Shown: positions 26,167 to 34,831 of the stretch, one piece after another
Position numbering within the stretch: the first letter of the stretch is position 1
Layout: each line of letters opens with the position of its first letter
Source: Byssovorax sp.
GTDB lineage: Bacteria; Myxococcota_A; Polyangia; Polyangiales; Polyangiaceae
Reading direction: 5' to 3'
Assembly (NCBI GenBank): GCA_025362495.1
Contig: JANYGI010000139.1
Coordinates: 1 to 64,000, forward strand
Length of the DNA: 64,000 bases
Made by a program: the position numbers and the translations under genes
The notes under the pieces: generated by a model
What the model saw: only the letters and a program-made list of their open reading frames with translations
Told to the model about the DNA's origin: nothing
Database searches by the model: none

Positions 26167-27597
26167 TCAAAGCTCCGTCGGTCGAAACGTGGTGGTGGTC
26201 GACGTGGGGCGCCCCGCCGTGGGCTTCGGTGACGCGGCCGCCGCCGTCGCTTTCGCCTTCGGACCGCTCGTCGCGGCGCTCGCGATCGCGCTCGGCATCG
26301 ACGACGCGGAGGCCGTCGGTGTCGCCGTCGCTGCGCTGGCGATCGCCGCTGCGGTCGGCGCGCTGCTGGGCGCGATCATCGCTGCGGCGGCGGCCGGCTC
26401 GCTGAGCGCAGGCGGCGCGGACGGTGGGATCAGCAAGCGACCCGCGGCGCCCGCGACCAGCGCGATGCCGGCGGCGGCGATGAGCAACACGGCGCCGGTG
26501 CGCTTCGGCTTCGCGGCGACCGCGACCGACGCGACGGCCGCGCCATGGGTCGACGTGGGCTCCGGCTCGACGCGGAGCGACCCGGTCGTGCTCGTCGACG
26601 CCGGCGCGGTGATCGCCGAGCGCGACGCCGACTGCGCGGGCTTCGGCAGCGATCCCGACGGCGAGTCGGTGCGGCCCTCGTGCGCCTTGAGCTCCTTGAC
26701 GAAGATCGCGACGTCGCGCGGGGCCGCGATCGCCACGCCCGAGGCCTTCGCAGCGGCCTCGAGCGCCTCGCCGAACGCGGCCGCGGTGGAGAACCGATCG
26801 GCCGGCTCGCGCTGGAGCGCGCGCTGGCAGACGGCCTCGATCTCCTCGGGAACGGCTGGATTGAGGGCCCGCACGCTGCGCGTCTCGCCCTTGAGGATCT
26901 GCGTGAGGAGCTGCCCGTCGTTGTCGCCGCGCACGAGGCGCTCGCCCGCGAGGATCTCCCAGAGCACCGCGCCGGCCGCGTAGACATCGGTGCGCCGATC
27001 GACGCCCGCGCGCTGGATCTGCTCCTGCGCCATGTACGGGAATTTCCCTTTGACCTCGCTGCCGCGCGTCGTCGAGAGGCGCGACTCGGCCTGGGCGACG
27101 CCGAAGTCGGTGAGGCGAGTGACGCCGTCGACGCCGACGAGGATGTTGTGCGGCGAGATGTCGCGATGCACGAGGTTGAGCGGCTCGCCCTCGGGGCCGG
27201 TGAGCTCGTGGGCGGCGTGCAGGCCGGCGAGCGCGTCGAGGAAGATCCGCAGCGTGAGGTCGAGCGGCAGCGTGCGCCGCGCGCGTCGGAGCTGGCGGAG
27301 CACGGCCTGGAGCGCGGGCCCCTCGACGTACTCCATGACGAGGAACAGGCCGTCTTCGTCCTGCTGCACGTCGAGCGTGGCGACGACGTTGGGGTGACGG
27401 ATGCGGGCCGCGAGGCGGGCCTCGTCGAGGAACATGGCGACGAAGTCGGGCTCGGCCGCGAGGTGCGCGTGCATGGCCTTGACCGCGACGAGCCGCTCGA
27501 AGCCGCCCGCGCCGAGCGCGCGCCCGAGGCACACCTGCGCCATCCCGCCCGACGCGATGACGCGGATGATCTCGTAGCGGCCGCCACGCAAGGTCAT
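26167..27597 (-). CDS. Hanks-type Ser/Thr protein kinase, single-pass
   Basis: The 476-residue protein has a kinase domain at residues 8-285: G-loop (A-S-G-G-M-A-Q-V), V-A-V-K lysine, C-helix glutamate in F-L-D-E-A-R, catalytic loop H-R-D-I-S-P-H-N-I-L, and D-F-G. The loop has Ser-Pro in place of Lys-Pro, common among myxobacterial kinases. The usual A-P-E is A-Q-E (Y-M-A-Q-E-Q), which is unusual. After a linker comes one transmembrane helix (about residues 365-385) and an Ala/Ser/Thr/Pro tail outside, with no PASTA or other sensor. The ATG at 27597 sits directly before the kinase fold; upstream codons look random. It is followed 7 bases later by the frameshifted repeat-protein gene. Confidence 0.88.
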   Translation of the reverse strand: MTLRGGRYEIIRVIASGGMAQVCLGRALGAGGFERLVAVKAMHAHLAAEPDFVAMFLDEARLAARIRHPNVVATLDVQQDEDGLFLVMEYVEGPALQAVLRQLRRARRTLPLDLTLRIFLDALAGLHAAHELTGPEGEPLNLVHRDISPHNILVGVDGVTRLTDFGVAQAESRLSTTRGSEVKGKFPYMAQEQIQRAGVDRRTDVYAAGAVLWEILAGERLVRGDNDGQLLTQILKGETRSVRALNPAVPEEIEAVCQRALQREPADRFSTAAAFGEALEAAAKASGVAIAAPRDVAIFVKELKAHEGRTDSPSGSLPKPAQSASRSAITAPASTSTTGSLRVEPEPTSTHGAAVASVAVAAKPKRTGAVLLIAAAGIALVAGAAGRLLIPPSAPPALSEPAAAAAMIAPSSAPTAAAIASAATATPTASASSMPSAIASAATSGPKAKATAAAASPKPTAGRPTSTTTTFRPTEL

Positions 27598-27708
27598 CGC
27601 TTCCAGGCTACACGAAAGCGGGGCCGCGTCGCGCGCGGTCACGCGGCGTCGAGAGCACGTGAACACGCGTACCTGCGTCGCTGTGGATCCAGGACGCGAG
27701 CGACGCGA

Positions 27709-27996
27709 TCACTTCGCGGTGAGCAACCCGAGCAGCGTCACGAGGAGCGCGAGGCCGAGGATCGGGACGGCGATCCAGCCGATCACGGTGAGCCACCCGC
27801 GGCGGAGCGTGCGCCCGCCGCGATCCTCGCAGGCCAGGCAGATCGCCCACACGCGCGCGCCGCCCTCGGTGAGCACGCAGCAATCGCCGCACACCGGCTC
27901 TCGGCAGCGCGCGCAGGGGCCGGCGGCGAGCGCGCCGCAACGCAGGCACCTCGCGGGGCTGCTGCCACCGTCGACAGGGATGAGCGCGCCGGACAT
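27709..27996 (-). CDS. Small zinc-ribbon membrane protein
   Basis: The 95-residue protein has an N-terminal domain with at least four CxxC-type pairs (C-L-R-C, C-A-R-C, C-G-D-C-C and C-L-A-C). The spacing is like a B-box or treble-clef zinc finger. One hydrophobic helix (about residues 70-92) follows and should anchor it with the zinc domain in the cytoplasm. Function unknown. Small proteins of this type sometimes tether partners to the membrane. It lies just upstream of the Ser/Thr kinase gene on the same strand, about 110 bases away. Confidence 0.6.
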   Translation of the reverse strand: MSGALIPVDGGSSPARCLRCGALAAGPCARCREPVCGDCCVLTEGGARVWAICLACEDRGGRTLRRGWLTVIGWIAVPILGLALLVTLLGLLTAK

Positions 27997-28130
27997 GCCG
28001 CCCAGCCTAGCGCAGGAGGCGCCCCGGCGCGCTGCTCGCGAAAGCTGAAAAGGGCTTCGTGATCCGGGATAAGCTCGTCATGGAGGCTTATCATGGTTTG
28101 ATTGGCTGTGATCGCCGGGCGGTGACCGCC

Positions 28131-28150
28131 GCCACCGCAAACGCGGTGGC
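28131..28150 (-). terminator. Stem-loop after the sigma/anti-sigma operon
   Basis: GCCACCGC-aaac-GCGGTGGC is a perfect 8-bp stem with a four-base loop, three bases beyond the stop of the leftward FecR-like gene. No U-run follows. A second 7-bp inverted pair (GATAAGC at 28068-28074 and GCTTATC at 28086-28092) lies farther downstream. The 28001-28153 gap holds nothing else. Confidence 0.6.
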
Positions 28151-28153
28151 CTT

Positions 28154-29368
28154 TCAGCGCTGCGCGGCAATCTTCACGGCCTCGGCGCGGCGATACCCGT
28201 CCGGGTACGCCTGCAGGTAGCGCTGCGCCGCCGCCGCGGCGTCGGCCTGCCTGCCTGTGCGCTGCAGCGAGAGAATGGAGAGGAACGCCGCGTCTTCGCC
28301 GCGTCCATCGGCGGGGTGAGCCTTCGAGAAATCGGCGAGGCGCCTGGCCGCAGAGGGGTAATCGCCGCGCTCGAAGAGGTGCACTGCGTCGGCGAAATCG
28401 GTCGCGCCGGGCTCGACCTTGGGGGGAGCGGGCGGGGCCACGGCGGGGACGACAGGCTCGTTCGCAGGGGCCGTGGCGGCCGGCGCGACCGCGACCGCGG
28501 GAGCAGGCCTCGTGACGACGCGAGCCGAGGGGCGCGCGCCCGGAGCCGCGATGGACGCGCGGCCGAGGCGCGGATCCGCGGCGGCCGCGGGCGCGGGCGT
28601 CGTCCGATCGACAGCGGGGATCGCCGGGGCGGGAGGTGCGGTATCGACAGGCGGGCTCCAGGTGCTGCCGGCGGAGAGCTCGAATACGGCGCCGCTGTAG
28701 CGGACCTCGGCCTTGCCCTCTTGCACGGTCACGGTGCGGACCTTTGAATTGGCCGCCTCGACGCGCACCGACGCCCCGGCGAGCTCGATCTCGCCGTCGG
28801 CCGTCTTGATCAGGAAGCGCTCGCCCTTCGCGAGCGGGCGCACCACGAACGTGGCCGCGCCCTCGTCGAGAGTGACAGTCTCCGCGCCGGCCGCCGTCCG
28901 CTGGGCGAAGCGCGCGCCGCGCTCGGGAGCCACGGTGGTGGCGAAGCGCGCCGGCGCCGCGGCCGAAGGAGCGGTGAGCGCGACGCTGGTGCTCGCGGGC
29001 TCGCTCGGAGGCGCGTTGTGCGCCGTGAGCGGGGTGTGCAGCGTCCAGCCCACGAAGGCCGCCGCGAACATCGCCGCTGCGAGCATCAACCCCGTCGCCC
29101 AGCTCGGGCGCGAGCGCGCGAGCCCGCGCGGCTCGATGCGCGCCGCCTCGTAAAGCAGCCTGGCGCGGCTGCGCTGCTGCTCGAGCGGCGTCTGCGCCTC
29201 GGGGTGCTGATTGGCAATCTCGCGCAGCTCGGGCAGGGCCTCCAGGTGCGCGCGGCACGCCTCGCAGGTGGCCACGTGACGGTCGAGCGAGGCGGCCTCC
29301 CGCTCTCCCAGCCGACCGTCGTACCGCGCCTCGACCAGACGCATCGTATCGCAGGACTCGATGCTCAT
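28154..29368 (-). CDS. Anti-sigma factor with ZAS zinc finger, FecR-like domain and TPR tail
   Basis: The 404-residue inner-membrane regulator probably holds the adjacent ECF sigma factor inactive until an envelope signal arrives. Residues 1-60 are a ZAS anti-sigma domain with H-V-A-T-C-E-A-C. A transmembrane helix lies at about residues 85-105. The periplasmic part has a FecR-like beta domain (about 145-225), a long Ala/Pro linker, and a C-terminal TPR-like helical region (F-E-R-G-D-Y-P-S-A-A-R-R-L). The start ATG overlaps the sigma stop codon (ATGA), so the two are co-translated. No TonB receptor lies nearby, unlike classical FecIR systems. Confidence 0.85.
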   Translation of the reverse strand: MSIESCDTMRLVEARYDGRLGEREAASLDRHVATCEACRAHLEALPELREIANQHPEAQTPLEQQRSRARLLYEAARIEPRGLARSRPSWATGLMLAAAMFAAAFVGWTLHTPLTAHNAPPSEPASTSVALTAPSAAAPARFATTVAPERGARFAQRTAAGAETVTLDEGAATFVVRPLAKGERFLIKTADGEIELAGASVRVEAANSKVRTVTVQEGKAEVRYSGAVFELSAGSTWSPPVDTAPPAPAIPAVDRTTPAPAAAADPRLGRASIAAPGARPSARVVTRPAPAVAVAPAATAPANEPVVPAVAPPAPPKVEPGATDFADAVHLFERGDYPSAARRLADFSKAHPADGRGEDAAFLSILSLQRTGRQADAAAAAQRYLQAYPDGYRRAEAVKIAAQR

Positions 29369-29970
29369 TGGATGCCTCGTTTCGCCAGCGTTCGTCGTAG
29401 ATCGAGCCGCGCGTAATGGAGCCTCGTCCACACGGTGGCAGCAGGGATGCCGAGGGCCGTCGCGACCTCTTCGCCGGACAGGCCCTCTCCTTCGATCATC
29501 AGGAAAACCATGCGCTTCTCTTCCGAGAGGCCGCTCAGCACCGAGTCGGCCGTGGCCAGCTCTTCCGTCACCATGGCCTTCGACTCGGGCGTCGAGCTCA
29601 CCGCGCGGGCGATGGTGTTGCCGAGCTCGGTGATGGCGTTGCTCCACCGGGCCCGCTTGCGCGCGCTCTGCCGCACGAGCTGCGCCGCGATGCCGACGAG
29701 GAACGCGCGCGCCGAGGGGCGGCCGTCGTAGGTCGCGGCGATCCGCATCAGCGTCAGGAATGTCTCCTGGACGATGTCGTCGGCGTCGGCGCCGCGGTTC
29801 GTCGCGCGGAGCACGAAGCGCCGGACCGCTTCGCTGTGGCGGTCGTGGAGGATGCCCAGCGCCGCGAGGTTTCCCCCGGCGATGCGCGCGATCACGACGC
29901 CGTCATCTTCGGGAGGGTCCTGGCGTCGCGGCATCGTGATGACCGACCCGCGCGAGCTCGCGGCGCTCAT
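29365..29970 (-). CDS. ECF-type RNA polymerase sigma factor
   Basis: The 201-residue sigma factor has region 2 at about residues 30-105, with D-A-D-D-I-V-Q-E-T-F-L and R-A-F-L-V-G-I-A. Region 4 is at 135-195, with L-S-G-E-E-V-A-T-A-L-G-I-P and V-W-T-R-L-H-Y-A-R. Region 3 is absent, as expected for the ECF group. It overlaps by four bases both the upstream exported-protein gene and the downstream ZAS/FecR gene, which makes this a tight operon. The order puts putative effectors or sensors ahead of their regulator, so the sigma factor may control its own operon. Confidence 0.9.
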   Translation of the reverse strand: MSAASSRGSVITMPRRQDPPEDDGVVIARIAGGNLAALGILHDRHSEAVRRFVLRATNRGADADDIVQETFLTLMRIAATYDGRPSARAFLVGIAAQLVRQSARKRARWSNAITELGNTIARAVSSTPESKAMVTEELATADSVLSGLSEEKRMVFLMIEGEGLSGEEVATALGIPAATVWTRLHYARLDLRRTLAKRGIQ

Positions 29971-30890
29971 CGGATCACCGCTTCGATACCGAGGGAGACG
30001 CCCGCGCCGATGGTATCGGGCAAGAATTCGCCGTCGAGCGCCACCGATCCGCGGATCGGGCCCGCGAGGGGAAATGACCCGCGGAGGCCGAGGCCGAGCT
30101 GCGGATTGATGTGCACGGACAGCTCGTCATGGGGGCCGGGCTGACCAGGCGGCACGTTGGTCGCGCTCGGCTCGAACGCGAACGTGATCGACGGATCGAC
30201 CGTGAAATGAAGCTGAAATGCGCTGTCGATGAGGCGGCGACCGCCGGACACGCCGAGCGTCGCCTCGGAGGTCGTGTGGTTGTGGTGCTCGCCCGAGCGC
30301 TCGAGCGTCGCGGGGATGGCGCCGCGCAGCCAGAAGCCTCCCGACCAGGCGCCGAAGGGGACCATGGCGCGCACCGTCGCGGCGCCCCAGATCGCGTCCT
30401 CGGGCTTGCGGTAGCGCGCGCCGACGAGGGCATCGACGAAGAAGCGAGGCTCGGCCGGCGGCGCGACGGCGATCGGCTTCTCGATCGGCAGCGGCTGCGC
30501 GACCTTTGGCTCGACGTTGCCGAGCGGCGCGGGCGCGACGTCCGCGGCGGGGGCCGCGAGCAGCGCTTTGGCCGAGGGAACGAGGTCGGCCGCGCGAGGG
30601 ATCCGCCGCTCGACCCGTCGCCCATCCGCATCGGTGAGCGTCAGCGTCGCGGTGGTGCCGCTCGTGTCGACGGACACGGTGAGCACGCCGCCGGTGCAGC
30701 TCCAGGCTTGACCTTCCACGGACGTCGCCTCCATCAGCTCGGTCATCGCCTGGCGAAAGTCGAGGGGCATCGTCGCGTCGGCGCGTTCGATTCGCACCGG
30801 CGCACACGGTCCCGCGCTCGCCGTTCCGGCGAGCAGCGCGGCGGCCGCGAGCGACGCGACCCCGACGACTGGAGCGAGGCGCATCGTCAT
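29967..30890 (-). CDS. Exported beta-rich protein of the sigma operon
   Basis: The 307-residue product has a signal peptide (cleavage after A-S-A near residue 26). An N-terminal domain resembles a strand/helix repeat (I-E-R-A-D-A-T-M-P). After an Ala/Pro linker comes a C-terminal region (about 150-307) of alternating hydrophobic strands with glycine and aromatic ends, such as F-F-V-D-A-L-V-G-A-R-Y. This could be an outer-membrane or periplasmic beta-barrel-like domain. No family is recognised. It lies 3 bases after the His-rich lipoprotein gene and overlaps the sigma gene. Confidence 0.65.
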   Translation of the reverse strand: MTMRLAPVVGVASLAAAALLAGTASAGPCAPVRIERADATMPLDFRQAMTELMEATSVEGQAWSCTGGVLTVSVDTSGTTATLTLTDADGRRVERRIPRAADLVPSAKALLAAPAADVAPAPLGNVEPKVAQPLPIEKPIAVAPPAEPRFFVDALVGARYRKPEDAIWGAATVRAMVPFGAWSGGFWLRGAIPATLERSGEHHNHTTSEATLGVSGGRRLIDSAFQLHFTVDPSITFAFEPSATNVPPGQPGPHDELSVHINPQLGLGLRGSFPLAGPIRGSVALDGEFLPDTIGAGVSLGIEAVIR

Positions 30891-30893
30891 CGA

Positions 30894-31631
30894 TCAGTGA
30901 TCGTGATCGTTATCGTGATCGTGATCGTGACCGTGACCGCCGTGACCACCCGGCCCGTGATCGTGGCTGGCGCAGCCCATCTGCGCGGGCGCGTTCGCGA
31001 CGGGGACGCCCATCGGCAGCGCCGCGCTCGCGTCGCTGGTCGAGGTCGTCGCGGTGGCGCCCGAGGCCGCCGTGGGATCCGTCTGCCCGAGGTCGGGGCA
31101 GCCGTTGCTCATGTCCTCGGCGACGCTGCAGTCGACCGCTGCCGTCGTGGCCGCGCAGGGCTGCGTGGTGCCCGCGATGACGCCGTTCGTGCACGTCGCC
31201 GCCGTCGTCGTCCCGGTGATCTGGAGCGCCTGCATGTTGGAGCCGACCTTCGGATCCCAGTAGCGCACGGCGCCGATGTCGAGCGCGCCGCCACCCGAGG
31301 TCACCTGGATCTCGGTGCGAAGGCGGCCACCGCTAGCGTCGAGGACGAGCGGCGTCGACTTCCCATCGGCCGAGAGCAGCAGGCGGTACGTCCCGCCCGA
31401 CTCGAGCAGCGCGGTGAACGTGCCGTCGCTGAGGACGGGCGTGATCGCCGAGGTGCCGTCGTCGCGCGCGACCGTGATCGCGGTGAGCGCCGCGGGAAAC
31501 GAGGCCTGATCGATCGAGCCCGTGAGGGCAGAGGACGTCGACGACGTGGTCGAGCCCGAGTTGCAGCCGGTGAGGGCCGCGGCGCCGAGCAGCGCGCCGG
31601 CAGTCAGGTTCTTGAAGAGCGGGTGGAGCAT
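30894..31631 (-). CDS. Lipoprotein with His/Asp metal-binding tail
   Basis: The 245-residue product has a lipobox L-T-G-C (C23) and a mature domain of about 120 residues with strands such as D-G-T-F-T-A-L-L-E-S-G-G-T-Y-R. The C-terminus ends in a run of His, Asp and Gly (H-D-H-G-P-G-G-H-G-G-H-G, then H-D repeats), a clear divalent-metal ligand pattern. The DNA there is a degenerate GTGATC hexamer repeat (30897-30950), so repeat number can vary in frame. It is the first gene of the four-gene sigma operon, which suggests the operon responds to or handles a metal (inference). Confidence 0.75.
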   Translation of the reverse strand: MLHPLFKNLTAGALLGAAALTGCNSGSTTSSTSSALTGSIDQASFPAALTAITVARDDGTSAITPVLSDGTFTALLESGGTYRLLLSADGKSTPLVLDASGGRLRTEIQVTSGGGALDIGAVRYWDPKVGSNMQALQITGTTTAATCTNGVIAGTTQPCAATTAAVDCSVAEDMSNGCPDLGQTDPTAASGATATTSTSDASAALPMGVPVANAPAQMGCASHDHGPGGHGGHGHDHDHDNDHDH

Positions 31632-31764
31632 GGAGTGCCTCGAGCGGTGAAGTGTTGCACGGGCCGCGCGAGCCGCGCGGAGGAAGAAGCCGCCGCTGCG
31701 CCCCGGCGTGGGGAGGTGAAGCGCAGCGGAGGCACGGGGGTTGGCCCGGTTCGCCCGTTAACTT

Positions 31765-31779
31765 CAGAAATATTTTCTG
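31765..31779. promoter_or_regulatory. AT-rich inverted repeat upstream of the sigma operon
   Basis: CAGAAA-tat-TTTCTG is a perfect 6-bp inverted repeat with a three-base centre, in an AT-rich island unlike the surrounding GC-rich DNA. It lies about 135 bases ahead of the first gene of the leftward sigma operon. An operator or promoter element is possible. The rest of the 31632-32098 gap shows no gene. Confidence 0.35.
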
Positions 31780-32098
31780 GAGCGTGAATTCGAAGCGATC
31801 GCCGGACAGCCGCGCGGTTGCGGCGGCGCGTCATCGGTCGATGGCAGAGCGTTCTCGTCGTCCCGCGCCACCCCTGCCACGGTGCTCGCCATCACTCCGA
31901 CAGAGTTACTCAGGCGCCTCCGGTCGGCAGCAGGCCCGCCCGAGAGCGCGTGGGCAGGGCGAGTCTCCCGGCGGCTCTGCCGGCGAGGTGATCGGGTGAT
32001 CGACGCGCTCGATTCCCTCGCTGCCGAGCGAAGCCCTGTCGAGGGTCGTTGCCCAGCGTCGCCCGACGTCAACGCCGGGCGACGGGGCGCGCCGAGCT

Positions 32099-34300
32099 TC
32101 AGTTGATGGTCAAATCGAGCTGATACTGCCCGACCTGCTTGTTGTCCTGGTAGCCCTGGACCCAGGTGTAATACGTGCCTGCCTGGAGCGACATGCTCAG
32201 GCTGGAGCAGGGGAACACGCCGCCGTCGTCGTTGAACGTCAGCTCCGTACCCGTGCTGTTGTCGAGGTGCAGCAGCGTGTCGCCGGGGCAGCTCGTCGCG
32301 TCGTTCACCGAGTGCACCGTCAGGGTCGCCATGCCCGGAGCGGCCAGCGTGAACGAGTAATAGTCGTGGTCGGGCGGGGCGATGGTGCCAATCCACTTGG
32401 TGAAGCCCGGCCACTGCGGCGTCGCCGTCATCAGCGTGTTGTTGGGCTCGATCTCGTAGGGCGCCTCGGCGTGGCAGGTGGGATCGCACCCGTCGCCGGC
32501 GGTGGTGTTGCCGTCGTCGCACTGCTCGGTCCCCGACTGGACCACACCGTCGCCGCAGCTCGGGGGAACGACCTTGATCTTCACCACGTACGAGGCGATG
32601 GCGGCGCTGTTGCCGTTGTACTCGACCCGGACCTTGTAGGTGCCGACGGCCATGTTGGCGGCCGCGGCCGTGGTCGCCGGCGACAGCAGCGAGCACTTCG
32701 CGGCGCCCCCGTCGTCGGCGGTGCCGATCAGCGCGCCCACGGGGTTGAACAGGGTGAGCTTGGAGTCGAAGCCGTTCGGGCAACCGTTGAGGCCGTCGGT
32801 CACCTGGATGAACACCGACGAGCCGGCCGTGGCGACGCTGAAGCTGAAGTAGTCCTGGTCGCCGATCGGGCTGATCGCGGCCGCGAAGCCGTCGGCGCTA
32901 CCGAGCGGGTTCGCCGTGGCCTGCGTGTCGTTGGGCTCGGTCTCGGTGATGAAGTTACCCTCGAGCTTGCACGTCGGCGAGCAGCCGTCGCCCGCGGTCG
33001 TGTTGCCGTCGTCGCACTGCTCGCCGAGCTGGAGGATCCCGTCGCCGCACGCGGGCGGCTGGAGCTTGATCCCCAGCACGTAGAACGGGGTGAGCCCGTT
33101 GTTGCCGAACTCTTCGACGCGCACGTAGTAGGTGCCGACCGCGAGGCTCGCCGCCGCGGGGTACATCGTCGGGAGGATCGCCGAGCAGCTGTTGGGCCCG
33201 CTCTCGTCGTCGCTGACGAGCTCGGTGCTGGTCGCGTCGTAGAGGTACATCTTCGAGTCGAAGCCGGCGGGGCAGTTGCCGAGGCCGTCGGTGACGGTGA
33301 GCGCCACGGACGAGCCGGGGACGGTGACGACGAAGCTGAAGTAGTCCTGGTCGCCGGTCGTGCCGATGGCCGCGACGATGCCGTTCTGCGCGCCGAGCGG
33401 GTTCGCCGTGGCCGCGGTGTCGTTGGGCTCGACCTCGTTGCCGAAGGTGCCCTCGAGCTGGCACGTCGGCGAGCAGCCGTCGCCCGCGAGGTTCGCGCCG
33501 TCGTCGCACTGCTCGCCCGCGCTGAACTGGACGATGCCGTCGCCGCAGCTCGGCGGCGTGAGCTTGATGTCGATGATGTACGCGCCGATCGGGTTGATCG
33601 TCAGGTTCTCCACCTGCACGTAGTACTGGCCGGGCACGAGGCCCTGGAGCGACGGGTTCGTCGCCGGCAGCAGGAGCGAGCAGTTGCCCGCGCCGCTCGC
33701 CTTGTCGGACGCGAGGAGCTGACCGTTCTTGTCGAAGACGCGCATGTACGTCGTCGCGCCGACGGGGCAGCCGCCCATGCCGTCGCTGATCTCGGCGCGG
33801 AGCTGAGAGCCGCCGACCGTGACGTCGACCTCGAACACGTCGACGTCGCCGATCGGGTGGAGCGCGGCGGTGAAGCCCTTCGTCCCCATTTGCAGGACGT
33901 TGGCGCTCGATTTCAGGTTGTTCTGCTCGGTCTCGGCGGGGTAGGCCGCGCTCCCCACCGGCTGCATGAAGGGCGCGCCGCCCGTGCCGCCTTCGCCGCC
34001 CGTGCTCGCGGAGCTCGACGCGCTGGACGAGCCCGCCGCCGCGCCGCCCACGCCGCCGGTGCTGCTCGTCGAGCTGGTCACGTCGCCGCTGCTGGTCGCG
34101 CCGCTGACCGATGACGAGGCCGAGGCTGACGCCGTCGCCATGCCGCCTGCGCCGCCGTCGCCGGTCGTGAGCGAGCTGCCGCCCGCGCCGCTCGGCGTCT
34201 GCGTCGCGCAGCCCGCGGTCGTCGCCAGGCCGAGCGCGCTCGCGAACAGGACCGGCGCGGCCAGGCGTTGCGCGAGCTCAGGCAAGCAAAGTCTCTTCAT
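32099..34300 (-). CDS. Large lipoprotein with four PPC-like domains and Myxococcus Cys-rich repeats
   Basis: The 733-residue secreted protein has a signal with lipobox T-A-G-C (C31) and a Ser/Gly/Thr linker. Then four units alternate. Each has a beta-sandwich of the PPC (pre-peptidase C-terminal) kind, with a pattern such as G-D-Q-D-Y-F-S-F and C-P-x-G-x-D-S/T. The units are joined by short Cys-rich repeats of the form C-G-D-G-x-x-Q, E-Q-C-D-D-G, D-G-C-x-P-T-C. The repeats resemble the Myxococcus Cys-rich/DUF4215 repeat. No catalytic domain is seen, so it is a surface or binding protein. The ATG at 34300 gives a clean signal peptide; the longer frame upstream is disregarded. Confidence 0.85.
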   Translation of the reverse strand: MKRLCLPELAQRLAAPVLFASALGLATTAGCATQTPSGAGGSSLTTGDGGAGGMATASASASSSVSGATSSGDVTSSTSSTGGVGGAAAGSSSASSSASTGGEGGTGGAPFMQPVGSAAYPAETEQNNLKSSANVLQMGTKGFTAALHPIGDVDVFEVDVTVGGSQLRAEISDGMGGCPVGATTYMRVFDKNGQLLASDKASGAGNCSLLLPATNPSLQGLVPGQYYVQVENLTINPIGAYIIDIKLTPPSCGDGIVQFSAGEQCDDGANLAGDGCSPTCQLEGTFGNEVEPNDTAATANPLGAQNGIVAAIGTTGDQDYFSFVVTVPGSSVALTVTDGLGNCPAGFDSKMYLYDATSTELVSDDESGPNSCSAILPTMYPAAASLAVGTYYVRVEEFGNNGLTPFYVLGIKLQPPACGDGILQLGEQCDDGNTTAGDGCSPTCKLEGNFITETEPNDTQATANPLGSADGFAAAISPIGDQDYFSFSVATAGSSVFIQVTDGLNGCPNGFDSKLTLFNPVGALIGTADDGGAAKCSLLSPATTAAAANMAVGTYKVRVEYNGNSAAIASYVVKIKVVPPSCGDGVVQSGTEQCDDGNTTAGDGCDPTCHAEAPYEIEPNNTLMTATPQWPGFTKWIGTIAPPDHDYYSFTLAAPGMATLTVHSVNDATSCPGDTLLHLDNSTGTELTFNDDGGVFPCSSLSMSLQAGTYYTWVQGYQDNKQVGQYQLDLTIN

Positions 34301-34429
34301 TTTCCGTCTCTCTGCGGGAGGGTACGCTTCGAGGTCCCGAGCGGTCCGCGGGGCCTCGGGCATCATAGCGCGCCCGGGCCGCCGCGATCCACGTGCGCGC
34401 GCGTCTGGTTCGTGCGAAGCCCTGCAGGA

Positions 34430-34822
34430 ATGCGCCCCGTCGTGGAAGCGGTCGTGACCGAGCTGCTCGTGCGGCACCGGGCCTCGGGCCGGGTCCACCT
34501 GAACGACATCGACGAGGTCATCGGCGCCCTGCCCGTTTCGTACGACGAGGTCGATCACGTCATCGCGCGCCTCGAAGCCGAGGGGCTCGTGGTCGGCGAA
34601 CCGCCCGATGAGGCGGCGATCACCGTGATGCGCGACGTGATGGCGAGCGCGCGTCGGCTGCGCGGAGCGCTCGAGCGCGCGCCCACGGTGGAAGAGATCG
34701 CCTTTGATTCAGGGCACGCCGTGCACCTCGTCCGGCGCGCCCTCGAGAGCGCGAGGAGCGCGGGCCCGCGTCCGCCCCTGCCCGGACTCATCCGTCTCCC
34801 CCGCGATGGAAAGCCGGAGTAG
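34430..34822 (+). CDS. Sigma-70 region 1.1-like protein joined to a region 3-like helix pair
   Basis: The 130-residue protein begins with a segment closely like sigma-70 region 1.1: V-T-E-L-L-V-R, then V-H-L-N-D-I-D-E-V-I-G-A-L-P and E-V-D-H-V-I-A-R-L-E. The second half has a sigma region 3 pattern (A-P-T-V-E-E-I-A-F-D-S, then V-R-R-A-L-E-S-A-R). Regions 2 and 4, which recognise promoters, are absent. It cannot act as a sigma factor, but could bind RNA polymerase or mimic the autoinhibitory 1.1 domain (inference). The start ATG follows a GCAGG site; the codons before it do not fit. It lies 9 bases before lptA. Confidence 0.6.
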   Translation: MRPVVEAVVTELLVRHRASGRVHLNDIDEVIGALPVSYDEVDHVIARLEAEGLVVGEPPDEAAITVMRDVMASARRLRGALERAPTVEEIAFDSGHAVHLVRRALESARSAGPRPPLPGLIRLPRDGKPE

Positions 34823-34831
34823 CATCGCCGC

